Origin: Halanaerobiaceae bacterium
GTDB lineage: Bacteria; Bacillota; Halanaerobiia; Halanaerobiales; Halarsenatibacteraceae
Direction of reading: 5' to 3'
NCBI GenBank assembly: GCA_003554685.1
Contig: PWHA01000199.1
Location: 1 to 25,620, forward strand
DNA length: 25,620 nucleotides
Below, one piece after another: positions 6,433 through 14,802 of this stretch. Position 1 is the stretch's first letter, and each line of letters opens with the position of its first letter. The position numbers and the translations under genes were made by a program. Under the pieces are notes generated by a model, which made no database searches, was not told the DNA's origin, and worked only from the letters and a program-made list of their open reading frames with translations.

Positions 6433-7713
6433 ATGAGTTTTAATAAAAATATTTCCCATTATTTTATTATCCTATTTGTTGTCTTTTTATTTTTAGTATC
6501 TGCCAGTGTAGTAAAAGCTGATAATAACTATTCGTTTAATGATAAAATTGAGGATATCAACCTCATTGAATACCATCTTCAGATAGTGAGAATTGATGAA
6601 TCAGACTGGGAACGCCTGGGATTGAAAGACCTAAAACTTGAGCTGGATATGCAGGATGTTTTTTCTTTAATCACAGCTGGTAGTTTGTTAGAAATAGCCG
6701 GTGTCGGCAGCAGAGCTTTAATTCAATTTGAAGCTTATCAGGCTGAAGAAATTATTAGAACTGAATCTAGGCCGGTATTGATTACTGAACTAAAACAACC
6801 TGTAAGTTTTAAAATTTCGGAAGAAGTTATTGCTCTTGAAGAACCTTTATCAGGTAGTAACTTAAAGCATGATCAACTTATGTATCTTTCTTTACTTCCG
6901 GAACGAATGGATGAAAACGGTCGGGTTTTAACAGTTTTAAAGTTTAACACCGGGGACACTTCTTCAGTTGAAACAAGCTTTTGGAGTGTAAGTGATGAGA
7001 TGCAGTTAGTCGGTATAATAACCTGGAACCGCAGTACAGAAGCTATCGAAGCATTATCTAAAGGGAGCAGAACTGATAAAACTACTTTTGCTCTTTATTT
7101 AACCCATAAACTGATATATGTTGGGGAAGAAAGAGATAGTAATATAATGACCATGGATGGTCTAAACAGGTTGCTCTGGTCTCAGCCCACTAAAATAAGT
7201 AACTATCCTGGATATATTGAAATTTTATCTCCTCCTGAAATTGACTTGCTTTTAATGAATCATTACCGAAGGCTAGCTGTGGAGCTTAACATTAGAAATA
7301 TCCTGCAACCAGTAGTTTTTATTGGACTGGATGGAATTGCTTATGAAGATCTGAGGCTTGGTTTCAGGGTCATTAGAAACAGAGATAAAATTTCTCGGGA
7401 TCTTGAATTTGCTCCGGTTTTTAATGAGAGGGTTTTTTTTGAACCTTTTGTAGAAATTTCTGCTGCATACTATCCATTTTTTTATAATATGAGCAAGGCT
7501 GAAATTAATATGGAATCTGCCTATTATTTAGGTCTCACTCTCAAATACCGTCCTCTCTCTGCCCGGCTTAAATACAGCTCCAATCTAGGTTCCAGTGAAT
7601 TACAGTTATTGCTGGGATATGATTTAAATAATTCTATTACTATTCTGGCAGGGGTTGATGGCAGCAGAGAAGCTGTTGATAGATTTATTGCTGGCTTGAG
7701 AATAAATTTCTAA
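6433..7713 (+). CDS. Secretin-like protein with C-terminal outer-membrane beta-barrel
   Basis: 426 residues, with a signal peptide cleaved near residue 29 (VVKA/DN). Residues 45-230 resemble a degenerate secretin core: EYHLQIVRIDESDWERLGL, then SRPVLITELKQPVSFKISEE, and a FALYLTHKLI strand where secretins have IFLTP.I. Residues 330-426 alternate hydrophobic and polar residues in barrel-like strands (FFEPFVEISAAYYPFF, YYLGLTLKYRP, LQLLLGYDL, FIAGLRINF) and end in a terminal Phe, the usual C-terminal signal of outer-membrane barrel proteins. I do not know a named family. It may be a partner or pilotin-like stabiliser of the secretin encoded just upstream, or form the channel with it. The assignment of both halves is by pattern, not by alignment. 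Confidence 0.6.
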   Translation: MSFNKNISHYFIILFVVFLFLVSASVVKADNNYSFNDKIEDINLIEYHLQIVRIDESDWERLGLKDLKLELDMQDVFSLITAGSLLEIAGVGSRALIQFEAYQAEEIIRTESRPVLITELKQPVSFKISEEVIALEEPLSGSNLKHDQLMYLSLLPERMDENGRVLTVLKFNTGDTSSVETSFWSVSDEMQLVGIITWNRSTEAIEALSKGSRTDKTTFALYLTHKLIYVGEERDSNIMTMDGLNRLLWSQPTKISNYPGYIEILSPPEIDLLLMNHYRRLAVELNIRNILQPVVFIGLDGIAYEDLRLGFRVIRNRDKISRDLEFAPVFNERVFFEPFVEISAAYYPFFYNMSKAEINMESAYYLGLTLKYRPLSARLKYSSNLGSSELQLLLGYDLNNSITILAGVDGSREAVDRFIAGLRINF

Positions 7714-7751
7714 AGACGTATTTCATCTGGTAAAGGATGTCCCCAGGTTTT

Positions 7752-7779
7752 GGTCAGGCTGCTAAATAGCAGCCTGACC
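7752..7779 (+). promoter_or_regulatory. Strong hairpin between operon genes, no U-tract
   Basis: GGTCAGGCTGCT (7752-7763) pairs perfectly with AGCAGCCTGACC (7768-7779) around AAAT. A purine/A-rich stretch follows rather than a T run, so it is more likely a 3'-end stabiliser or processing site than a terminator. Confidence 0.55.
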
Positions 7780-7836
7780 GATCAAAAAATTTAAATCCTA
7801 TATTACAGGCAATCACGGGAAAGGAAGCTGAGAAAA

Positions 7837-8850
7837 ATGGATGTTAAAAAAAAGGAAAGGAAAAACCATTTGCAAATCACTCAGGTTGCTATTATTATGA
7901 CATTTTTACTAATTACATTACTTTTTAACAGTTTTACATTTTCAGCTCAGGCTTATAATTCTCTCTGGGAAAGAGAATCTCATAATTCTGCTACTTTAAC
8001 TGTAAGTGTAAAATTTCAAGAGGATAACTTGCAATCACCCAGTTCTCGATTTAGTGATCCAATTTTTAATAATCCTCCTCAATTTATATTTCACTCTGAT
8101 TTGTTGAAAATTAATGTTATAAATCCCACAGTTTCTCAGTTTGAACCAGATACTAATATAGTCGACTGGACATTATCTACTAACGGCTGGAATGTCAATC
8201 TGGACTTTGAATCAATAGGAAATGAGGGAGAGAGTTATGGTAATTTAATTTATGATTGTGTAAATGAATTTTTTAAATATACCATATCTGATGATTTTGG
8301 AATTTTTGGGAGTTTTTCACCTGGGGGAGGGCTTTATGGTTTGAACTTTGACGGTGGTACTCACTTGGGTAAATTAAAAATTGAATATAACCCGGCGTTT
8401 AGCGATAAACCCTGGTGTGCTGTCAGAGCCGGTGAATATCGTGATATTATTATGGTAACTATTTCAGGTGAACCAGGCGATTATCGTACTGAAACGGTTT
8501 TTGGTGGTGATACTGGTGTTAATGTTCATGAACCGAATAGATGGTGGTATTATTTTGATATTGAAGGTGATGAAATACAAAATATTTGGGCCGGTCAAGA
8601 TGAAAAAGCTGGTACAGTATGGGTAAGAAAAAGCAATAACAACTGGGAAATAAATATTTATTTAGATAATGGCTGGCAGTTAATGGAAGTTGAAGAAGCT
8701 GTAAAAATTAAGGGTTATCAGCATGAACCCGAAATCATGCCACCCAGTGGGCAATTAAACACTTATAAAGGGAATGATTTACAAATCACTTTTACTGATG
8801 ATAACTATAAATACTTCATTATCCACCTTGACTTAATAAAATTTTATTAA
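7837..8850 (+). CDS. Second exported pilin-like protein (candidate minor or tip subunit)
   Basis: 337 residues, with a charged N-terminus and a signal peptide ending FSAQA (about 39). The N-terminal domain (about 50-215) is beta-rich, has two Cys (141 and 194) and ends RAGEYRDIIMVTIS (197-210), closely resembling the final strand (AG.Y.D...VT.S) of spore-coat-U/Csu-type fimbrial subunits. The C-terminal domain (about 230-337) is Trp- and Tyr-rich (RWWYYFDIEGDEIQNIWAGQ, then GTVWV, YKGNDLQI and YFIIHLD). I do not recognise it; it could be a binding domain. AAAGGAAG precedes the ATG. It follows the barrel gene after a hairpin without a terminator, and ends at the operon's apparent terminator. 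Role inferred from the neighbours. Confidence 0.55.
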   Translation: MDVKKKERKNHLQITQVAIIMTFLLITLLFNSFTFSAQAYNSLWERESHNSATLTVSVKFQEDNLQSPSSRFSDPIFNNPPQFIFHSDLLKINVINPTVSQFEPDTNIVDWTLSTNGWNVNLDFESIGNEGESYGNLIYDCVNEFFKYTISDDFGIFGSFSPGGGLYGLNFDGGTHLGKLKIEYNPAFSDKPWCAVRAGEYRDIIMVTISGEPGDYRTETVFGGDTGVNVHEPNRWWYYFDIEGDEIQNIWAGQDEKAGTVWVRKSNNNWEINIYLDNGWQLMEVEEAVKIKGYQHEPEIMPPSGQLNTYKGNDLQITFTDDNYKYFIIHLDLIKFY

Positions 8851-8865
8851 AGATTTTTTTAAATC

Positions 8866-8910
8866 CAAAATCCTCGGGATGACCGGGGATTTTGAATTTT
8901 ATTGCTTTTT
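8866..8910 (+). terminator. Terminator at the end of the riboswitch operon
   Basis: CAAAATCCTCGG (8866-8877) pairs with CCGGGGATTTTG (8883-8894) around a 5-base loop, followed by AATTTTATTGCTTTTT. It lies between convergent genes. On the minus strand no T run follows, so it mainly serves the plus-strand operon. Confidence 0.7.
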
Positions 8911-8929
8911 AATTCTCTTTATAACTTAA

Positions 8930-11755
8930 CTACTCCAGATACTCTTTTACAGTAAGTTCAAACTCGTATTCACCATTTTGCAGATCAATCTCTCCAGCTG
9001 AAGCAAAATAATCCCCATTCTCCAGATCTCCAGTTCCTCTCACATCAAGCCATATCATTACTTCGTATTTTCCTTCCGGAACATTGTTAAGTGTAAATTC
9101 CCTCTCAGTTACAGATATGCTGGTTTCAGCTGCCACTTCAAATTCCTCTCCAGTTCTTTTACCTACCATAATTTTGATTTCGCTGGCTTCATGGACCGCC
9201 CAGTAGGCATTAATCATTCCATGACCGTATTTCTCATTATAGCCCGATTCACCCAGATCAATCGCAGTTTCTATCATAACATCCAAAACATCATCATGGT
9301 TTATACCCTCTGCTACCATAAGTCCCGCCAGTCCGGCAACCTGGGGAGCTGCCATGGAAGTTCCTGACATATCCAGAATTCTGTTACCGGGAATAGTGCT
9401 CCAGATCGCTGTACCAGGTGCCACGATGTCCTGCTCCGGACCGTAGTTGGAGTAATTTGCCACCACTGGAGGTCCTGATTCATTGTTACTTAATGCACCT
9501 ACAGCTATTACCTCATCAAATTTAGCCGGATAAGCTATATCATTATCACCTGAATTACCACTGGCTGCTACAATAACTACTCCAGCATTTGCAGCTTTGT
9601 TTACAGCATCTTCTATTAATTCGGGTGTTTCACTGCTGTGCATTCCCAGTGACATATTTATCACATCTGCTGCTTGAATTTTACTGTCATTTCTTAATCC
9701 AGCAGAATGTAATATTCCCTGAGCTACCGACCATTCATCACCCATACCATTATCATCAAGAACCTTTACCGGCAACATTTCAACATCCCACATTACCCCT
9801 GCCAGTCCCCGAGAATTGTTTGCTTTGGCTCCGACGATTCCAGCTACATGGGTGCCATGCATTTGTCTGTCCATAAAATCTGTTTCATCATCACTGCTAA
9901 AATTATAGCCAGAATCCAGATCTACTAATCCTTCCAATTCTACGTGAGTATAATCAATTCCAGTATCAAGAATTGCAACTCTCACATTGCTTGAACCCTG
10001 AGCATTCCGCCAGGTTTGAGGTAGTCGCATTACTGAGGGAGCCCATTGTTTATAATAATACTCATCATTTGGCAGTTGATAATCTTGAATTGTGAAGGAA
10101 TTATTTGTTTGAGCTGAAAAGATCCCAGGTTCTGAGCTGGCCTGACTGATTGCCTGGCTTTGTACCATATCATCTGGGATTTCTACCAGCATGGCATTTA
10201 ATTCTCCTGAATAATCCAGGTAGTTATAACCTAAGTTTTGTGCTTTAATTTTTGCTTTTTCCTGATCAATCTCTGGCGATAGCCTCAGAATTATTTCATC
10301 ACTTTTTTCTTCTTCAAAGCTTGTATAATCAGAGCTGGAAACTTCCCAGAGTTCTCCAGTATCATCACTCATACTGTTAGCTTCTACCACCGAAGAGGGG
10401 AAATTATACTCAATACTAAAAGTTCCGCTTACCGTAATATCGCCAGGTTCTGGATCCTCATCATCTTTTACCTCCTCTAAAATATTAACTTCTATAGTAC
10501 TGGATTCTCCGACATCAAAGGAGACAATATAATTAAATACCTGTCCCGCCTCCGGATCTTCGGTCAGAATGTCGTTTTTGCTAATAACAAGGGTATCTGC
10601 ATTATCCAGGCTGGCAAATTCCTGTCTGATCTCATAGACATTATCCTGAATTTCCAGCTTTATCCCGGTAATTTCACTGGCTTCATTCCAGGTTATCTTA
10701 CTTTCAATATCCTGAGGATCATCAAGCCAGAAATCAAAAACTCCGGGGTTTAATTCAGCATCTTTTTTTACCTCTTCTTCAACTGTAACAGTCGCTGTAA
10801 CTTCGAGTAAAGTCTCGGGATCTGTCTGGGCTACTCCCTCAGGCAGGTCAAATGTTCCTTTAGCCAGATAATCATCAGCTATCTCATCATCGTAACCTTC
10901 AATTATCCAATCAAGTGTGACTCTGTGCTCCTCCTGATCTGAATCTATAATTGATATTTCTTCAGTTAATTTATTTTTTGCTTCTTCCTTACTTGTCCCG
11001 TATTCCACCGCTACATCCTGTACTTCCTCATTAATATCTATCTCTGCAATTGTGGGTAAAACTTCTTCTTCAACAACTTCAATCGTTAGCAAAGCATCAC
11101 TGCCCTGATCAAACTTAACAAAAATCTCTACTACTTCATGTTCTTCTGCTAATCCTGAAATATAAGATTCCTTTATCACCAGCGTGTTACTACCATCGCT
11201 TGAGATCAGTGTTATCTCCTCATCAGCATTTAATTCCTTTATTTCAAAGTTTTGCTCATCCACAATTCTATATAGGCCGATAACTTCGCTGGCTTCATTC
11301 CAGATTATTTGAGCTTCCACATCATCTGGATCTTTTATGTTATATTCCACTACTTCAGGATCAACCTCAGCACTATTTTCCTTGATTAAGTCCACCTTAA
11401 AATAAGCTGAATCCCGACTGATATCCAGTTCGGCTTTGAAGGACTCATAGTCATTTTTTTCTACTGATAATTTTTGGCTGCCGGTTTCAATATTTTCAAA
11501 GGTTGCTACTCCTTTACTGTTAGTAAATGTGTCTGAATCTTTCAGAATTACCCTGGACCCTTCCAGATTAAAGTAGCTTTGATTTTCAATTAGATTGGCT
11601 CCTGGTTCCTGCACCACAATATTGAACTCATCCAGCATTTCACTTTCTGTTGTATCTCTGGTTGTTGAATTACCCATGTCACATGCTGAAATTGATAAAG
11701 CCATGATTGTTAAAAGCATAATAATAAGTAAATGTTTTACTTTGATTCTTTTCAA
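8930..11755 (-). CDS. Subtilisin-family (S8) serine protease, multidomain lipoprotein
   Basis: Numbering is from the TTG at 11755, which gives 941 residues; a GGAGGT lies 10 bases before it. A GTG six codons further upstream is possible but overlaps that site. The signal peptide ends in a lipobox ISAC with the lipidated Cys at 25. Next come an acidic beta domain, an X2-like module (about 135-230), a bacterial Ig-like group 4 module (about 235-328), a second X2-like module (about 335-427; DPQDIESKITWNEASEITG repeats the first), an I9/fervidolysin-type propeptide (about 485-550) and the protease domain. The catalytic residues are all there: D597 in AILDTGIDYTH, H633 in HGTHVAG, the oxyanion N734 in AASGN and S800 in GTSMAAP. 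The last 80 residues are a beta-sandwich. It is probably tethered at the cell surface and convergent to the pilus-like operon. Confidence 0.9.
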   Translation of the reverse strand: MKRIKVKHLLIIMLLTIMALSISACDMGNSTTRDTTESEMLDEFNIVVQEPGANLIENQSYFNLEGSRVILKDSDTFTNSKGVATFENIETGSQKLSVEKNDYESFKAELDISRDSAYFKVDLIKENSAEVDPEVVEYNIKDPDDVEAQIIWNEASEVIGLYRIVDEQNFEIKELNADEEITLISSDGSNTLVIKESYISGLAEEHEVVEIFVKFDQGSDALLTIEVVEEEVLPTIAEIDINEEVQDVAVEYGTSKEEAKNKLTEEISIIDSDQEEHRVTLDWIIEGYDDEIADDYLAKGTFDLPEGVAQTDPETLLEVTATVTVEEEVKKDAELNPGVFDFWLDDPQDIESKITWNEASEITGIKLEIQDNVYEIRQEFASLDNADTLVISKNDILTEDPEAGQVFNYIVSFDVGESSTIEVNILEEVKDDEDPEPGDITVSGTFSIEYNFPSSVVEANSMSDDTGELWEVSSSDYTSFEEEKSDEIILRLSPEIDQEKAKIKAQNLGYNYLDYSGELNAMLVEIPDDMVQSQAISQASSEPGIFSAQTNNSFTIQDYQLPNDEYYYKQWAPSVMRLPQTWRNAQGSSNVRVAILDTGIDYTHVELEGLVDLDSGYNFSSDDETDFMDRQMHGTHVAGIVGAKANNSRGLAGVMWDVEMLPVKVLDDNGMGDEWSVAQGILHSAGLRNDSKIQAADVINMSLGMHSSETPELIEDAVNKAANAGVVIVAASGNSGDNDIAYPAKFDEVIAVGALSNNESGPPVVANYSNYGPEQDIVAPGTAIWSTIPGNRILDMSGTSMAAPQVAGLAGLMVAEGINHDDVLDVMIETAIDLGESGYNEKYGHGMINAYWAVHEASEIKIMVGKRTGEEFEVAAETSISVTEREFTLNNVPEGKYEVMIWLDVRGTGDLENGDYFASAGEIDLQNGEYEFELTVKEYLE

Positions 11756-12653
11756 TTTAATTAATACCTCCACTTGAATTTATGTAGTTAGTTATATTTT
11801 TCAGTCAATAATAAACAGTTAACATGAACAATTAACATAAACAATTGATCTTTATGTATCTTGCTTTTACTTCCATTTACTACTCCCATTTACCTCTGCA
11901 GTCTAATCAGAAATTTTTCACTGGTCTAAGCCTCATTTACCAAAAATTTGTTTATCACTATAATTTATAACGACTAAATCATTAAAACCACCTCCAGAAT
12001 TATTGAAACTGTAATCAGTAAAACCTTTATCCGGTTAATTTTAGCAGAAATAAGTCTCTAATAATTGCACTATAATTGTATAAAACTATTAATTCAACTA
12101 AATTAAGGAAATTTTTATAATGACATTAAACATAATAGCACAGTCAATTATTTTCTTCAATAATACAAAAGTATTAAAATGTCGAAATTTGCAAAGCACT
12201 GGTTCATTCCCGGCACCATGGGTTTTATAAAGCCTGATAATTTAATTTTATCATAAATTTATCACAGAATTAGAAGTTAAAGAAATATATCATCTAACCT
12301 TTGTAGGAAATTAAAGGTATTTACTTTAAATTTTGCTACAATATTTTCACAATTTGGGCCTTGAAAAGGGCATGGGGGTTTGCTTAGTAATTTACAGAAT
12401 AAAATATCCTGCAATAGATGGATTATCTAAATTGAAAATTCATATTCTAAACGATAATTTAAAGCAATAGTTTAAAAAATGCTTCAGAAAATACAAAAAT
12501 AAGTCTAAAGCCCTATCAATTTCATATTTACTCAATTTGAACTTACTTGTAAATTTTAACAGGTAGTTATATAATAATTTTACAATTGTAATTAGTATGT
12601 AAGCTCTAGTTTTTTCTTTCCTATGGATTATAATTTTTTAGGAGTTGATAACC
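11756..12653. other. Long AT-rich intergenic region without a gene
   Basis: I see no coding frame on either strand. A three-copy degenerate 13-bp direct repeat (11814-11852, consensus AACAATTAACATA) lies upstream of the protease gene. A minus-strand -35-like TTGACT at 11808-11803 with a weak -10 about 18 bases on could be its promoter. The right end holds the promoter of the DUF188 gene. The rest (about 11900-12540) shows nothing I can interpret and may be a decayed gene or regulatory DNA. Confidence 0.4.
12547..12575 (+). promoter_or_regulatory. Candidate promoter for the DUF188-YeeE operon
   Basis: TTGTAA (12547-12552), 17 bases, TATAAT (12570-12575), about 80 bases before the first start codon. 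Confidence 0.5.
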
Positions 12654-13136
12654 TTGAAAATTCTGGTTGATGGAGATTCCTGCCCGGTGCTTGATATTAT
12701 TGAAAATTTTGCCCGGCATCATGATCTGGAATTACTGATATTTTCTGAAGTAAAAGATGAATTGACCACAAAATATGGCAGGCCAATAGTAATTGATCAA
12801 CTTAACCAATCCATTAATAAAGAAATTTTAAGTCATACTGAACCTGATGATCTTGTTATTACCCGGAATTATGAACTGGCCCGTATGGTAATAAATATTG
12901 AAGCCACTGCCATTAGCCAGGAAGGTTTAATTTACACTGAAGATAATATTGAAAAACTCCTGAATCAGCGCAGGGCCCTGGCCAGAGAGAGAAAATCTGA
13001 ATCAGGTAATGATAAACTCCTGACCCGGCAGCGTCAGCAGGAAAGAACCTGGAAGGATGATGTTAGATTTCATCAAGCCCTGGAAAAGGTCTATGAAGAA
13101 AACTTATCCACCAAATATCGGGGAGGTAATAGCTGA
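12654..13136 (+). CDS. DUF188 / UPF0178 (YaiI/YqxD) family protein
   Basis: The TTG at 12654 is preferred: AGGAG (12640-12644) lies 9 bases before it, while the earlier TTG at 12645 abuts the site. From it the protein starts MKILVDGDSCPV, the family's N-terminal signature (usually VDADACPV), and continues with SEVKDE and DLVITRNYELARMV (usually VITQD..LA). The product has 160 residues, near the family's usual 150. The fold is PIN/NYN-like with conserved acidic residues, so a nuclease-type activity is suspected, but no function is established. It overlaps the next gene by one base of the stop (ATGA), so it is translated together with a sulfur-transport gene. Confidence 0.85.
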   Translation: MKILVDGDSCPVLDIIENFARHHDLELLIFSEVKDELTTKYGRPIVIDQLNQSINKEILSHTEPDDLVITRNYELARMVINIEATAISQEGLIYTEDNIEKLLNQRRALARERKSESGNDKLLTRQRQQERTWKDDVRFHQALEKVYEENLSTKYRGGNS

Positions 13137-13645
13137 TGGAATTTTTACGGCAGGCAACCTGGTCGCCCTATCTGGTTGGTTTTGCCATCGGAGTATTAAG
13201 CTGGCTTTCTTTTTTAATTTCTCGCAAGGCCCTGGGAACTTCAACAAGTTATGCCCGAACCTCGGGAATGATCTGGCAAAAATATGACCGGGATCTGGTC
13301 TTAAATATGAAATATTACCAGCAGTATCTCCCGGAAATTGACTGGCAGTGGATGCTCGTTATCGGAATTATCATCGGCAGTTTTATTTCTTCACTGCTTT
13401 CCGGAGAATTCAGCTTAACCTTTTTGCCGGTCACCGAATTTGAATCTGTCTTAAATCAAAATTTTTTGGGCCGGATTTTTTCTGCCCTGGCTGGCGGCAT
13501 GCTGGTGGGTTTTGGAGCCCGCTGGTCAGGAGGCTGCCCCAGTGGCCACGGAATCAGCGGCACCCTGCAGCTCAGCCTTAGCAGCTGGATTGCCGCCATC
13601 TGCTTTTTCATAAGCGGTATAGCTGTTGCTCTGCTGCTCTACTAA
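13136..13645 (+). CDS. YeeE/YedE family membrane protein, half-transporter A
   Basis: 169 residues with about five hydrophobic segments. ARWSGGCPSGHGISGTLQ (128-145) is the hallmark loop of the YeeE/YedE (sulfur transport, DUF395) family, with the key Cys134. In the full-length relative YeeE/TsuA, conserved Cys residues pass thiosulfate across the membrane. Here the transporter appears to be split, with the other half encoded 36 bases downstream. The start overlaps the stop of the DUF188 gene. The substrate (thiosulfate or another sulfur compound) is inferred from the family. Confidence 0.9.
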   Translation: MEFLRQATWSPYLVGFAIGVLSWLSFLISRKALGTSTSYARTSGMIWQKYDRDLVLNMKYYQQYLPEIDWQWMLVIGIIIGSFISSLLSGEFSLTFLPVTEFESVLNQNFLGRIFSALAGGMLVGFGARWSGGCPSGHGISGTLQLSLSSWIAAICFFISGIAVALLLY

Positions 13646-13681
13646 AATTTTACCTGACTCAACAAAACTGGAGGTTTTACC

Positions 13682-14224
13682 ATGACTGCTGAGAAAAAAT
13701 CCCGCCTCATAAAGGGTCTGATCACCGGTATCATCTTTGGATTTCTCCTTCAGCGGGGAGGAGCTACCCGCTATAATGTTATAATTGGTCAGCTGATGCT
13801 GCAGGATTTCACCGTGGTAAAAATTATTGTAACTGCAATTATTACTGGCATGATCGGTATCTACTTTCTCCTGGATCGGGGCCTGGTGGAATTATCTCCT
13901 AAAAATCATTCTCTGAGACAGGTGATTCCCGGCGGGTTAATTTTTGGCGTTGGTTTCGCCCTGCTGGGTTACTGTCCCGGAACAATTGCCGGGGCTGCCG
14001 GTCAGGGCAGCCTGGATGCTTTGATTCCGGGTTTAATCGGCATCACCCTTGGTTCGGGACTGTATGCCCGCTTTCACGAAAACTTTGAAGAACTCCTTGT
14101 AAAGGGCTCCTTTGAAAAACCAACTCTACCTGAACGCTGGAAGATCAATCACTGGAAGATAATAATCCCTCTGGCCGGGATTCTGCTGGCTTTACTTCTT
14201 TTGCTGGAATTTAGTGGTCTTTAA
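13682..14224 (+). CDS. YeeE/YedE family membrane protein, half-transporter B
   Basis: 180 residues with about five membrane segments and a well-placed GGAGG before the ATG. FGFLLQRGGATRYNVIIGQLMLQDF (19-43) and GGLIFGVGFALLGYCPGT (84-101, Cys98) are typical of the second member of split YeeE/YedE pairs (DUF6691-like). The GYCPGT loop mirrors the GGCPSGH loop of the first half, so the two should assemble into one channel for a sulfur compound. There is no SirA/TusA-like gene next to the pair, although TusA-type carriers often accompany it. Confidence 0.88.
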   Translation: MTAEKKSRLIKGLITGIIFGFLLQRGGATRYNVIIGQLMLQDFTVVKIIVTAIITGMIGIYFLLDRGLVELSPKNHSLRQVIPGGLIFGVGFALLGYCPGTIAGAAGQGSLDALIPGLIGITLGSGLYARFHENFEELLVKGSFEKPTLPERWKINHWKIIIPLAGILLALLLLLEFSGL

Positions 14225-14298
14225 TATTTTTAGTTTGACTGTTTTCCAGATTGAATGTCCAAATTCTCCTGAATTCTCCGAAAATATTCCCCGAAAAT

Positions 14299-14327
14299 TT
14301 GACAAAACTTGAAATTTGTATTATAAT
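14299..14327 (+). promoter_or_regulatory. Consensus sigma-A promoter of the T-box/proC unit
   Basis: TTGACA (14299-14304), a spacer of exactly 17, TATAAT (14322-14327). Transcription would begin near 14334, about 40 bases before the T-box stem I. Confidence 0.85.
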
Positions 14328-14370
14328 CTTTATCAATCTAGTTAATTTAACATGATAATGTATAAAAAGC

Positions 14371-14742
14371 TGTGAACAGACCAGTAGCCTTTAATGATAT
14401 TCCAGCGAATTGGGGATGGTGCAAGCCCAAAAATATCGTTAGAGGTGAATCCCCTCTGGGAGCTGCAGGCTGAAAAAGAGTAAGCCCCGCCGGTTATCTT
14501 CCGTTAATGAGATAGGTCATAGCACCGAAAGAGTGGACTTCCAGGTCAGTTAATAATCCAGGTCTAAATTGCTTGATTTGTTTCAATTCTTATTTCTTTT
14601 TCTTATTTGTTTTATTTAACTGCTTTATTTCGAGTTTTTAAGACCCGCCTCAAGGCCTGCATTATGATTAACCTGGACAGTCAACAAGGATGGTACCACG
14701 TGGCAGCCTCGTTCCTTACCGGAACGGGGATTTTTTGTTTTT
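14371..14742 (+). promoter_or_regulatory. T-box leader (proline type) controlling proC
   Basis: Stem I is closed by AGCCT (14386-14390) with AGGCT (14466-14470) and GATATT with AATATC, with the distal GATGGTGCAAGCC loop. The specifier strand reads GGTGAATCCCCTCTGGG (14444-14460), offering CCC or CCT, both proline codons. This fits proC immediately downstream. The T-box AAGGATGGTACCACG (14686-14700) has UGGU at 14691-14694, complementary to an ACCA tRNA end. The terminator is CCTCGTTCC (14707-14715) with GGAACGGGG (14721-14729), followed by T6-G-T5. Uncharged tRNA-Pro should favour the antiterminator, so proline shortage turns on proC. The stretch between stem I and the T-box is long (about 200 bases) and contains a T/C-rich section (14577-14637). 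Confidence 0.93.
14707..14742 (+). terminator. T-box-controlled terminator
   Basis: A nine-pair stem (one G-T pair) with loop TTACC, followed by ATTTTTTGTTTTT. It competes with the antiterminator formed around the T-box sequence just upstream. Confidence 0.9.
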
Positions 14743-14802
14743 AACCGAAAAATTTTTACCGGGTATATTTTAAATTTAGCAGAGAGAAGGGGGTAGATAT
14801 TA

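Noticed and set aside
3705..7713. Type II secretion or type IV pilus operon
   Set aside because: A secretin is present, but no ATPase, platform protein, prepilin peptidase or pseudopilin N-terminal motif is found in the window.
9589..9876. 95-codon plus-strand frame inside the protease gene
   Set aside because: The minus-strand protease has all its catalytic motifs in this stretch; the plus frame has unlikely composition (runs of Leu, His and Pro).
14520..14570. Second T-box-like element
   Set aside because: GAGTGGACTTCC looks loosely similar, but it lacks the UGGNACC core and any terminator; it belongs to the region between stem I and the true T-box.
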